From contig LSSN01002339.1 of the NCBI GenBank assembly GCA_001970855.1, forward strand, positions 1 to 16,732: a stretch of 16,732 nucleotides of DNA, read 5' to 3'. Numbering within the stretch: the first letter of the stretch is position 1; each line of letters opens with the position of its first letter. This stretch comes from Smittium culicis (Eukaryota > Kickxellomycota > Harpellomycetes > Harpellales > Legeriomycetaceae). Position numbers and translations under genes: made by a program. This document shows, in pieces, positions 1 to 10,989 of this stretch. The notes below the pieces were generated by a model, which worked only from the letters and a program-made list of their open reading frames with translations, was not told where the DNA came from and did not search any database.

Positions 1-156
<156 letters not shown>

Positions 157-702
157 TAAATATTAACATATAAATTTATTTTTAAATTTATTTTCATACT
201 TTAATTGGTGTTAATTTTTTAACAATTGGTATAAATAAATCCCTATAAACTAAGCATAAAACTAAATAATTAAATCCTATAAGTAATAACTATATCCAAG
301 TTATTTCCATAGAACGATATTAAGAAAACTGATGCCATTTATGTACCTGTACTTGATTCTCACGCTGAAAAGATAACTGTGAAAATTGGGGAGTACGATA
401 AACATAGAAATATTTACATATTATTCTCTATAAATTTATTGTATGTATCCAATAAATTTCACTTCTTAATGAAATCTTTATCTAATTTAATTTAATCTTA
501 GTATAAAAAAATTTCATGAAATTTTAATTCAAAAATAATTTACATTTAGAAGATTTTTTATAAATCTTATAGGCGTATCTAAATTGTCTACTAATATTAA
601 AAATTTTATTTCTGTTCATAAATATTGATATCGAAACTTTTAGAATTTTATAAGAAACTTGGTTCAGTTTATCTCGAAGTTATATATAGTATATGGGTTT
701 AA

Positions 703-810
703 ATTACGTCTGATATTGCGAAAAGGCTTGTGATTAGATTAATTATTGATTTTACCTTTATCCAAGAAAAAGAATATTCTGTATCTTTAACAATGTTAGA
801 TTTTTTCTAT
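703..810 (+). pseudogene. Possible relic of retropepsin (retroelement protease)
   Basis: A 36-codon open stretch between a TAA at 700-702 and a TAA at 811-813 begins ITSDIAKRL. It later contains QEKEYSVSLTMLDF. In Ty3/gypsy-type proteases the catalytic D[ST]GA motif is followed by a phenylalanine-isoleucine-serine stretch and a helix of the type xxIAKRL, then strands ending before an ILG motif. The fragment resembles that middle part. The DTGA motif itself is absent, the upstream codons are interrupted, and no ILG follows. I see the resemblance by eye only, and chance similarity in AT-rich DNA is possible. Confidence 0.22.
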
Positions 811-3678
811 TAATGATTTTGGAATATGTAAAAAAATTATATATCTTATTTTATTGAAACGTTTTTCCTATAGAATCTATGAAATTTTATAAGGTTTTAA
901 ATAACCACAACTTATAAAATAAATAATTATACCCAGCTAAATACTAATAGTGTATAAATTTTGATAATATTAGAAATCTTTTGAGGCTTCTAATTTTTGA
1001 ATTTTACATTTATTTATTATTTATCATGGGATAAAAACGCTTTTTATTGCGAAAAGACAGTTTCTGTAGCAATAATCTAATTTCTAAAACACTTTGAATC
1101 GTTTTTTATAATGATAATATACGATATTAAAATAAAAACTTATTTATTGTCTTATTTAACCCAAAATTTACCATAAAAATAAATTCATATTTATTTTATA
1201 AAGGAAAAATATTTAATAAAATTTAAGATTATATTCAAAAGCCAATCTTATGAAATCTTTGTGTTAGATCTCTATTTTAATATATCTTAAATTTTATAAA
1301 AAGTAATTGTATAGAATAACTATAATTATATATTTAAATGATTTAACAATTTTTACATATATTAAAATATAATATAAATAATCAATGTATTTGATTTATT
1401 TAAACTAATAATATACGAGTGAAAATATATTCACATTTACATAAATCAATTTCAGTAATAAGTTTGCGTATAAATGCTAAGGGTACTCAGATGCGGAATT
1501 AATATTTCAACATAAGATATGGGCAATTAAAATTACTAGCTATAGGTGATTTAAATAAAAATTAAAGACGTGGTATACCTACTCTGTCGATTGACAAATT
1601 ATAAAACTGAAATTATAGTTTTATAACAACAAAATTTATTTAATTCAGGAAATTTATATATTTTTAGTTTGTAAATAAAATTTTTTATTTAGAGATATTT
1701 TAATAAAAAAATTCAATATACATTTAATAAATTATTTTTCAAAGTTCATAATAATTAATTTAAATTTTTATATCTGATTATTTTGAATTTAATGTATAAA
1801 ATACATTTGAAAATACCTTCTATTGCAGTTGATTAAAGAAGTTTTTTATTTTGTGTGACAATTAGTTCTTGTACTTGTTTTTTTATTCATACTAGCAAGA
1901 TATAAAAATTTCCCTACAATGCATATCTATTATATTTATGAATTTAACACAGTAAAGCTTAAATAAAGATATTTTTGAGAAAAAAAAGAAATATTTAATA
2001 TATGTATATTTGTAGTTGGTATCTGGTAAACATTAATATCTAAATTGTCTTAATAAATCTATTTTTCCATAAAATTCAATACATAATTAATCCCAGATAA
2101 ATTATTATTGATACTAGAAAGTAAAAAAATCTAGTTTTTACTAAGAAAGCCAATATCATATTACTAATACGGTCAAAGCTATATATAAAAGCTAATGGAA
2201 TTCTTTGAAGAATTTTCAAAAAAAAGTAAAAAGAACTACTATCGCATTTTATTACACGTACTGTTTACGTTTATACCAAGGGATTTTTTTAAATTATCTT
2301 GAGCTAATAGTACAAATTTATTAAAGCTTTTTATCTATTATTAAAAAATTCAGTATTTTTTTGTAATTTCTTAAAAAATTACATTCCAAAACTAACACAA
2401 ACAGTACTAAAAATAATTTTTGATCCAATATCTGATTTTTATCGAAACTTAAATTAAAATATTATATTTTCGATAATCTCTTTTTGGAAATTAATCAAGT
2501 AATATAATATCCAATAACAGCTGAAGGTCATAATAATACCTCGAAGATTAATATTACATATCAAATCTATAATCATAATTTTTATTAGAATATTATCCTA
2601 ATTAGGTGAGTGTATCTATACTTATATCTATAGCCAAAAAAAGAATTGATAATATTTTCCTAGATATGAATAAATCAAATCAATGCATTATAATTATAGG
2701 AAAAATCTATTCAAAATTTAATGTATAATAGTATTGACATGTGAAAAAAAAAAAAAAAAAAAGTAGATGAAATTTGCATAATAAAATCGAAATAAAATCA
2801 GGCTTTGATTTTTCATTGAGTGGTATGAGATCGATTTGCAATAATAGGTAAATATTTATTGCGAAACTGGTAAAATACCTTATTCCCACTTGATAGTAAA
2901 CGTGCTTCTTTAATTGGCATTGATTGGATAGAAATATAATATAATTTGATAAAAATATCAGTATTTTTAGCAATTTATAGTAGGAAAAATTAATTGTGCT
3001 AATATTTATCCAAATAAATCATACTCCTATTATTTATAAAGGCGCAAAATATTTTTTGAAAATATGGCATATTAAATAAATAATAAAATGATGCTTTTTT
3101 TTCCAGCTTTAACTAACCAATATTTCCAAAATCAGGCGCTAATATGATTATAGCCTAACAGAAAAGAAATAAATTAACGCATATTCTCGAAAGACGTAAA
3201 AGAAAGCACTGAAGTTAATACTAAAATGTAGGAATATCTAATGTGGGCTGTGCTTTACAAGGTTATTACTATTATGTTATTGTATATAGATTTTATCTTT
3301 TATTTAATAAATATTATGTATGATTTCGCATATCAATATTTATTAACGTTGCAAAATTCGGTCCACAAATAATACTTAATAATAGATGGGCGAATTATGA
3401 TTTAGGAACACTACACGCGAGACAACTGTTGGTAGATATGGGTTTATTAACATTGCTATTATTTTTTTCATACATCTAAATTTTTAGCGGCAATCAATTA
3501 TGACTTGTTATCGATTTTATTCATTCTGTTAACTATTTCGAGATACTAATTTTATTAAGAAAAAATTACAGGTCTATACAGTAGTATTTTTTATGTAAAC
3601 GTTATATATTAATTACAAGTTAGTGATACGCAATTCTATTCTTTTCTTTAAAATAATTTTCTCGACTAAACTAAAACT

Positions 3679-4188
3679 AAAGATGTAAAACTGATGAAAA
3701 ATCTATGATAGCTGTTCAATGGTTTAATAAGATAAGATTTACTTGGACGTCTAGCGATTTATGTAGTTTAAGTTTAAAGATAAAGAAAATAATAAAGTTA
3801 AAGATGCTTTTTTGACCTTGAATAATATTATGAAGCATTATAATTTAAAAAATGCGTATTTATCATCTAGTAATATAATTTTAATACTGATAAATTGGGG
3901 TGGTATATTATTGCGTTCAATAAAAAAAAGGAATAAAAATAAATGATTTTGCATATCTTAAAGTGACAATATTTTAGGAGACACAAACATTAATGAAGAC
4001 GCAGTTCTTGATTGTCTGCCAATTCAGGCGATATAAAATAAGGTCAGTTGAGTCCTGAGTATGAACTTAATAGTCAGAATTTAAAATATACTGTAAAAGG
4101 TGACAAAAATCAGCATCATAAAATGAAATGGTTTGAGCATAAAAAAAAACACGTATATTTTTTACAGCTTGAGCTTCAGATTATCTAA
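3679..4188 (+). pseudogene. Possible decayed LTR-retrotransposon coding fragments
   Basis: Three linked + strand fragments lie here. The first, open from about 3680, includes AVQWFNKIRFTWTSSD, with FTWTSSD at 3738-3758. The second, in another frame, is open at 3767-3943, contains DAFLTLNNIMKHYN and then INWGGILL, and continues past stops at 3944 and 3959 to another at 4034. The third, open at 4042-4185, contains QNLKYTVKGDKNQHHKMKW. An order such as FxWT, AFxxLK and a Gly-rich GGIL strand is what the reverse transcriptase/RNase H junction of Ty3/gypsy elements looks like. The AxxWFN run could equally be gag-like. No catalytic motif is intact, and local G/C (about 33-38% at 3961-4080) is above background. 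Treat this as a hypothesis. Confidence 0.25.
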
Positions 4189-5100
4189 CTAAAATTCACG
4201 ATGGCTTGTAGTCATAAGATGTTCATTTATACCTTTTTTCATAAATTAGATACTACCTAAATTTGATAATGACTATTACATATCATTATAATGAAGGTAT
4301 TGCTATATTACTTTAAACTTATGTAATAAGTCAAATAAGAAATTAGAAAACAAAAGAGCCGAAGGCTTGTTAGCAATAATATTTAACCTTTTCCGGTGCA
4401 ACGCTCTTAAAAATAATAAATTTATTGATTCGCCAGGATCATAAATTAAATAAGCTATTTGACACAATTTTAAAATAAACCAATAATACATCGAGTCTCT
4501 GAATTATTTTATTTTTTATGAATGCAATTAACTATATTTTGTAGCTTTTAAATATTAATACTGTTCGGGAAAAGGTTAAATTATACTAAAATTGATAAAC
4601 TAGTAAAAAAGTAGAGGCTGTAGGTATGAAAGATGCGAGTAAAATACACCTAAATTTTTCAGAGTAAGAATAGCGGTAAGGCGTTCGTATTAAATTAGCC
4701 TTTTCCTAGGAAGTGGTTGTTTTTATCCTATCAAGCTTAACCAACTGAATTGAATATAAATAATTAAATATCGAAAATTTAGTTGATATAGGTCTGTTTT
4801 AGAATAATACCAAATAATAAATTTAATTTAAAACTGTACGCGAATAATTATTTTTTATTTTTTTTAAGAGCTTTGGACGGGTAAGGGTTAAAAAATCACT
4901 ATGAAACGATTAAAAATACTTGTCCAATACTTCGTTAATTTTGTAATAATTTTTGTAAGATTATAGCTTTGACCCCACTAGTTATTCTGTATCAGCTTTA
5001 TAAGGTAAAAAGTTAGATAAAAGCTTTTGGCTAAATTTCTTCATTTCTAAATAAGCTTAATCATTGGCTTTAAGTTATTAAAAAGCAAATAGAAATACAC

Positions 5101-5280
5101 CATAAAATCACCGAGCAAATAATCGTTATTGGCTTAAAGAAAGCTGCCAGTAATTGAGCGATATTGCCCAGACTTTGTGCCACTGAGTAAGCCTGTTCCG
5201 GATTAATTACAAATAAGCGCGCTATGCGGAAATAGCCGACTTGTGCAATAAGGGTGGGCGGTATTTAGCCATGAGCTTTT
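5101..5280. other. Small GC-elevated island, unidentified
   Basis: By count, 78 of 180 bases are G or C (43%), while neighbouring 60-base lines are near 23-32%. Both strands carry protein-like open stretches. On the - strand the run includes IAQVGYFRIARLF followed by NPEQAYSVAQSLGNIAQLL and lacks an ATG. On the + strand a run includes YAEIADLCNKGGRYLAMSFF and ends at a TGA at 5336-5338. I recognise neither. A decayed mobile element, a fragment of transferred DNA or a structured RNA could all explain the composition. No tRNA-like T-loop or other known RNA signature was seen. Confidence 0.3.
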
Positions 5281-5876
5281 TTGGTTTGCTATTACTGATT
5301 ATGAATCAAGAAGTTCGTGAAAAGCAGATTTTTTTGTGAAAGTTGTGATTTGGCTTATATCCTTTTCACATTATCATATTCATGTGTAGAGTTTGCTCTA
5401 TCAACGTTTGTCAAACCCCTTTTTAGCTAATGTATCCATTTTCCAGATATATTTCGCGTTATCGATTTTCCTCTATCCTTCAGCCAGCAAAATTATTCTA
5501 TTTTATTACCTAAGCCTCAAAAAAACATCTTTCTCTTCTGCTATGCGTTGAACATATAGTAGATTATGCATATCTTACCCGCTAAATTACGCATTAATTT
5601 AGTTTACACTATTTTTTCTAATCCTGGTGGACTGCGCCAACCGTTCGCCTCAAAGATAATAATTTCCGAATTAAGATATATTTAATTCCTTTTAATAAAC
5701 TTAACATCAAGCTTCTACAATCTAAAAAAATTTTTTTTTCCTTTTGAAGATTTAGTTTCAAATCTCATTTTTCATCAAAATCTATGTAAATTCCTCATTT
5801 TGTTATACTCTAAGTATACTGCATACAATTTTAAAATTAAAACAGACTTTCTGCTATAACAATTTGGATTCTTTCA

Positions 5877-8781
5877 ATGCATCTCAAAATGGGCGAATCT
5901 AACCTCAACTACAACTGCAACTATAACCAAAATCTTAATACTTCAAGCAACGAACTTGCAAATCAACTCAATTCTTATAGTAATATCGGCGAATTTTCGT
6001 TGGACTCGGTCGATCCACATCTAGAAAGTTTAAATAGTGCTGAAATTAAAAACAACTTCGCTAATATACTTTCTTTTGTCGATGAATCATCCCCTAAAAG
6101 CTCTTTGACTAAAACCACTTCTAGAAAAGATAACTCAATTACATCCAATGATCAAAATATCAACTTTGATTTCGCTTTAAACCTCGAAAGCTACCAAAAT
6201 AATCCCTCTCATGATAAATTCGAGCAAAATAGCATCTTTCTAGAATCTTTTTTAACCAATCTCAGCTCTTCTTCCAACAAAAAGACTGAATTCCCTGAAA
6301 TTTCAAATGAAATTGAGCCTGATCTTCACGCTAAAAGAAGCTCAAGCATTTCATTTAACCCAAATATAAATAATATCTCCGAGAGCTTATTCATGGCAAA
6401 GTCCTTATATGACTCTACAGATTCATCTAGCAAATCTAATAAAAATAGTTCTTCTAATCCTTCAGAAATTACATATAATACCCAAATTAATACTAATACC
6501 AATATTATTAGCTCAAAAGGTTTTTACAATTCTAATTCTAGCTACAATGATAAAGATCAAACCTCTATTAATCTAGTTGATTCTACTGCTGATATTAACA
6601 GCAATAATTCTAGCATATATACTGGACTTGGAACTGAAACTAATGCAGATTTCCTCAGAAACTCTTTAGGTATTCAATTACCTGACTCTGCTGAAAACTC
6701 TAACTCAAATAATAACTCTTCTAATTATAATATATCGTTTTCAAGTTTTATTAGTTCAAACTTCGATAATGAAAGTCGAGGTTTAAAAAACCCTGTTACT
6801 CCTGCAACAATTTTAAACTTAACCAACAGCAAACATGACGACCCCTCTCTATCTTCTAAAACTGCTACTTCAGATACTTACTATTCTAAAAATTGCGACA
6901 TTTCTTCTTCTAAATTAGGTATTATTTTTACTCTACTACCTTTTTTTTTTTTGAATTTTACAAGTATTTGTATAATTTATTGTTTTATCTTTTCTATACT
7001 CTTAAAATTTTTTAAATCATTTATCATTACTTTATCAACTTAAAATAGGCACATCAAATATTTCTTCAAGTAACAACCTTGAGTGGTTTATCGATTCAGA
7101 AGGAAATCCGAATAAGAGTATAAACAACGTAGATAGCACCAATGATAAAAAAACAGATGAAAATATTGACTTTGATAAATTTCTAAAAGATAATAATATC
7201 AATTTGGGTATTAATAGCCTAAATTTTAGTAGTAGTATTATTAACCACTCAGCACCTCCTGGTCAATTCATGTATTTTCAACAACCTCCTAGCATTAATA
7301 TTGAGCCCCCAGCTATTGGAATTGGCTCTGCACTTAACTATTTAACTACTAACACTATATACAAGCTATCAGATAATATGTCTACAGGGTTTAATAATAA
7401 CAACCCTTTATACCAAAATTCAGAAATCCGATCTGCGGCGGTCGGGACTACCGAGCCACGTAATACCACATTTTCTGGTGAAAAAGCATCAGATTTTACT
7501 CACAGAAATAGTGACGCTAACTCAACTCACCCAGAGATTATGTCTATTAGCAAACAATTTTTCCAGGAGTCGGATTTGATAAATTCTAGTTATCCAAATA
7601 GTGCTGTCTCAAATATGAACATATCTATAAATTCCATAGATATGATCGATAAATCCAAGAGCTATGCTGATATAAAAAGCTTAAACTTTGATTCAACCGA
7701 CCAAGATTTCAAGTCTAAAGATATATCCAACTTCAGGTCTCCCCCAAACTCCAAGATTAAAGATAGTAAAAGTAAGTATAAAACAACTACTTTTGCAGAA
7801 CCAGAAGCAATAAAATCACCAACAGGTGATTTTAAAATAACTGATCCATCTCCAAGACTACTTCCAAAGATCATTCCAAGAGTCCATTCTAAAAACAAAA
7901 GGTCATCAAGATCAACAAGAAATAGCGAAACTTCTGAAAAAAAGCTGAAAAAAAATCCTGGAATCTACAGTGAAATTTTAAAACCCACTACCAGTTCAGC
8001 TTTATTTGACCCGCTTTCCAGTGGTAATCTACTAAACCATGGAGGGGATAGGTTTAAAAATCAAGTATCTAACTTCAACTTGGGTCCTTCTGCTCTAATA
8101 ATACCTAAAACTTTAGCTAATGAAGAAGATCTCAAAAGATCAAACTCCCACTACAGCATTACAAAAACTTTAAACGAATGCGAAATAGATCCATGTGATA
8201 GCCCAACAGAAGATAACGAACTACTCTTCTCCCCCATTGAATCGTCTCAAAACTACAGTAATATGCAAATTAGATCAGCTGCAGTTAACAACAGCGAATT
8301 CTGTGTTACAGCGCCTCAAAGCTTAAACATTTCCTATTCTACAACATCAAATAGTACTAATCTCCAGAAAAAGATTTCCAAAAAAAAAAAACCTACTAGT
8401 GCATATAGTAGCCCCAATGCTAGCGACTACTCTGCAGACAACATTATTGAAAAACTTACTAGCAAGTCAAATTACCAAAATGTAATTGACGGCGAGTCAG
8501 ATAAACTGGGTCTTTCTTATCCAAAAGAAATCTATAACAAGCTACTATCTAGGCGTACCGTTCACAAAGCTGCTGAGCAGCAAAGGAGAGATATTCAAAG
8601 ATGCGCTTTCGATGAGCTAAAGACGCTGCTACCTGAATTAAGTGAAGATAAAAAACCAAGTAAAGTTTCTATTTTAAGTCATGCAGTAAAAGAAATCACA
8701 TCTCTAAAAAATAAGCTTACAGACAAGGATGAAGAGATAGCTAACCTAAAAAAGCAAATTGAAACCCTAAAGAGTAAGTAA
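5877..8781 (+). CDS. bHLH-leucine zipper transcription factor, two exons, 924 aa
   Basis: Exon 1 (5877-6918) and exon 2 (7049-8781) join in phase: one G from exon 1 plus GC from exon 2 make a Gly codon (residue 348), giving 924 residues and a TAA stop. The basic region at about 849 reads RRTVHKAAEQQRR. It keeps the His, Glu and Arg spacing (H-x3-E-x3-R) known to contact CACGTG/E-box DNA. Helix 1 (FDELKTLLPEL), a short loop (EDKKPSK) and helix 2 (VSILSHAVKEITSLKNKL) follow, and the final 20 residues form a leucine-zipper-like coiled coil. The first 840 residues are Ser/Asn-rich and probably disordered, with acidic-hydrophobic patches (FANILSFVDE at 61-70) that could activate transcription. Basic stretches at 619-650 and 788-795 (KKISKKKK) look like nuclear localisation signals. 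The ATG at 5877 has a weak context. The ATG at 5889 (codon 5, aaaATGg) is stronger and may be used. An in-frame stop lies at 5838. Target genes cannot be inferred. Confidence 0.87.
6919..7048 (+). other. Spliceosomal intron (130 nt) in the bHLH gene
   Basis: The donor is TTAG|GTATTA at 6918/6919 and the acceptor is AAAATAG|GCAC at 7048/7049. The intron is T-rich, with T12 at 6941-6952. Candidate branch sites are cattac near 7025-7030 or tatcaac near 7033-7039. Splicing restores frame and joins two stretches of the same Ser/Asn-rich composition. Unspliced reading instead gives a 40-residue Phe/Ile/Leu-rich tail and a TAA at 7041-7043. The exon 2 frame is open back through the acceptor with no ATG nearby. 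Together these support the intron, although no transcript data are available here. Confidence 0.85.
8380..8391 (+). repeat. A12 tract inside the bHLH coding sequence
   Basis: Twelve adenines encode four lysines (residues 792-795) of the KKISKKKK basic cluster. One extra A would bring a TAG into frame after two more codons, deleting the whole bHLH domain, so the tract is a plausible site of polymerase slippage or of sequencing error. Confidence 0.9.
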
Positions 8782-9390
8782 GAGGTTGGAATAAGCTAAA
8801 ATTATAATGTTATTAATCCTTGTTCTTGATTTATTTTTACTATTCTGTTTATAGTATTCATTTTTTATAGTCTTTTTTCTAATGCTATTCGTAATTTGTA
8901 ATCTGTAATTAATTTATTTTTCTAATTTTGCTGCTATTTATAATTTTTTTAATTTTTTATCTTCTATTTTACTATTTTCATTTATCTTTTATATTTAATT
9001 AAAAGCAATGTATATTGATAACGATTGTAATATTAAAAAAAATATTTAGTGTGATATTTATAAACTTATAATACTTGGCCAAATATATTTCTAAGCATTG
9101 CCTTTGTATAAAGCACCTTTAATATAGCTTGAGCAATATCCACTTCAAAGCCATTCAATAACTTTCAAAATGTTTGCAAAGAAGTCATTTACTATTAGGC
9201 TTTTAAAATAATCTAATTGTTTTTATAAAAAAGATAAAGCTTCAATTTAACATTTTCAACGGACAATACTCTTATAATATTTTAAAATTCATAATTTGGT
9301 ATCTTTTCAGCTTCTCATTTTTATTTAGCTATCAGCTTTAAATGTATTAGGTCCTATATCAAAGTTTAGAAATTTACCTTGTATTAGGTA

Positions 9391-9410
9391 AGGTTTGAGG
9401 CTCTAAACCT
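9391..9410. repeat. 20-nt imperfect palindrome
   Basis: AGGTTTGAG and CTC-t-AAACCT pair as a hairpin with one bulged T. The core ggtttRaggctct recurs as a direct repeat near 9667-9679 (ggtttaaggctct). No known RNA or binding site is recognised; it may be part of an old repeat. Confidence 0.4.
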
Positions 9411-9899
9411 GGTTGTTGAAAACTTTTGGGTACAATGAATATTTGAAAATGTGCTATAATTAACCTTAAAGGTACGCAGTTTGAATCAATTGATACACAA
9501 ATGATCTCAAAAAGAAATTTATGGTTTAAAAATCGTCTAGTGACGGAAATATTAAGATCAGATAAAAATCATTTTAAATTTATCTTTTAGGCGTACTTGT
9601 ACTAAAAAAATAAGCCTAAATTCGACGCCTTGATGAATTTTCGCGTTTAATTTTTTTTAAACCCTTGGTTTAAGGCTCTTTATGCACAATGAAAATATTA
9701 TTATAATCACAAAGGTTTTCTATTGTAAATTCAACAATATTTTGATAAGAGTACCATGGAAATTTTTCATATTTAAATATTCCACTGACAAAAAAGCATT
9801 AACAATTATCAGCGTCACAAACTTAAAATAAGCTACCGGCAGCTATTTAAGCTAATCGGCTAAATTAGTTTTGCTTTTATATGAAAATAATTCGCTTTG

Positions 9900-9928
9900 A
9901 AAAAAAAAAAAAAAAAAAAAAAAAAAAA
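9900..9928. repeat. A29 homopolymer
   Basis: Twenty-nine consecutive adenines follow TTCGCTTTG. It could be a simple homopolymer expansion or the poly(A) tail of an old retroposed copy inserted on the + strand. No flanking target-site duplication or recognisable body is visible upstream. Confidence 0.95.
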
Positions 9929-10087
9929 CAATTTATTCTCTTGAATTTTTGCTGCACTAATAAAATCATGTTTTAAAAAAATAATAATAAAATGAAACTA
10001 ACCATACCAAGTTTCATGAAAACTGGTAGAGTGTCAAAAAGGCGCAATTTTGTAAGCGTATTACCATTAAAATGTGAATATCCGGAT

Positions 10088-10099
10088 GGGGGGGGGGGG
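10088..10099. repeat. G12 homopolymer
   Basis: Twelve consecutive guanines in TCCGGAT-G12-TATG, set in strongly AT-rich DNA. Such a run can fold as a small G-quadruplex in principle and is prone to assembly or sequencing length errors. No adjacent gene start suggests a regulatory use. Confidence 0.95.
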
Positions 10100-10918
10100 T
10101 ATGTATTATGTATTTACTTGGAAAACATAGATTTATTATATCTATTTAGAAAGCTTTGAATAAATTCGTTTCTTCTTTTTAACTACGAGTTATTACAATA
10201 ATAATAGACTACTTTTGTATTAAATTTATATATACATGTAAAATTATCGCCTGAATTCTGATAAAAAATTCGTTTATAATTATATAGTAAAAATATTAAT
10301 TTAGAGGTTTTTTGAAAATTATTGCATCTTTTTCAGTTATTTAAATCTATTTTATTTGATTTAATGAAATCTATAGTTTAAAGCTTTATATGAAACAAAA
10401 GTACCATTAATAGTTTCAATTAAAAACTGTTAAAATTAAACTTATAAAATGAGATTAATTTTCTATATAATTCTTCTTCGCCGATAGTCCAAAAAATAAA
10501 AAAATTCAATTCAATTCAATTTATAAACAATAAAATATATACTTTATTTATTTGGAATATACTAAAACATTGCACGATATAAAAAAATTTATCTTTAAAA
10601 AAAGTTCAAGATGGTATCTAAGTATCTATTATAAATAAGTTGCAAGCTATCAATATTTTTTCTTGTAATTTTTTTTTATAATTGACCATATAATATTATT
10701 GATATAAATGCATGAGAAATAGGGTGTCGCATTTGAAATAATCGTTGTAAGAATAAAAAAAACGAGTTTATAGATATATTAGCGTCAAAATCTTATCTAG
10801 TTCGGTTCATATTTTTAAATATTTTTCTGTAAAAGCGAAATTGTTTGAACTGTAGGAATAATTATAGATTAAAAAATATACATTTTTGGCTAAAATTATA
10901 ATGGTTTAAATGATATAT

Positions 10919-10924
10919 TTTATT
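10919..10924 (-). terminator. Candidate polyadenylation signal of the Swa2-like gene
   Basis: AATAAA on the - strand, about 66 nt downstream of the TAG stop (10990-10992). The position is plausible for a fungal 3' end, but the motif is frequent by chance in DNA this AT-rich. Confidence 0.3.
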
Positions 10925-10989
10925 ATCCAGCAAAATAAATAAAATAATTTGCAAATAAATATAAATATCATTATTAAAATTAATTCTAG

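Larger units (their letters stand above)
8782..10989. other. Convergent spacer between the two genes
   Basis: The 3' ends of both genes face into this 2.2-kb AT-rich stretch. No supported gene lies in it. It holds an A29 run (9900-9928), a G12 run (10088-10099), a near-palindrome at 9391-9410, and an ATTCA triplicate near 10504-10520. An ATTAAA at about 8998-9003 could be the polyadenylation signal of the bHLH gene, but such hexamers are expected by chance at this base composition. Slightly GC-richer patches (around 9600-9660 and 9820-9890) show no recognisable coding or RNA signature. Confidence 0.6.

Noticed and set aside
2707..2973. - strand 88-codon frame with a poly-Phe run
   Set aside because: The Phe run is the translated A19 homopolymer and the rest is low-complexity AT sequence.
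4303..4491. - strand 62-codon frame starting MYYWFILKL
   Set aside because: Composition is somewhat protein-like, but no family is recognised and it sits among decayed fragments, so I do not call a gene.
6919..7043. Hydrophobic C-terminal tail suggesting a membrane-anchored protein
   Set aside because: It starts at the splice donor, is encoded by T-rich intron sequence including T12, and disappears on splicing to the in-frame second exon.
7662..7898. - strand open frame of 78 codons
   Set aside because: It is antisense to exon 2 of the bHLH gene and has no recognisable feature.
7204..8781. Independent 525-codon gene starting here
   Set aside because: The start is a TTG, the frame stays open upstream through the splice acceptor, and the sequence continues the composition of exon 1.
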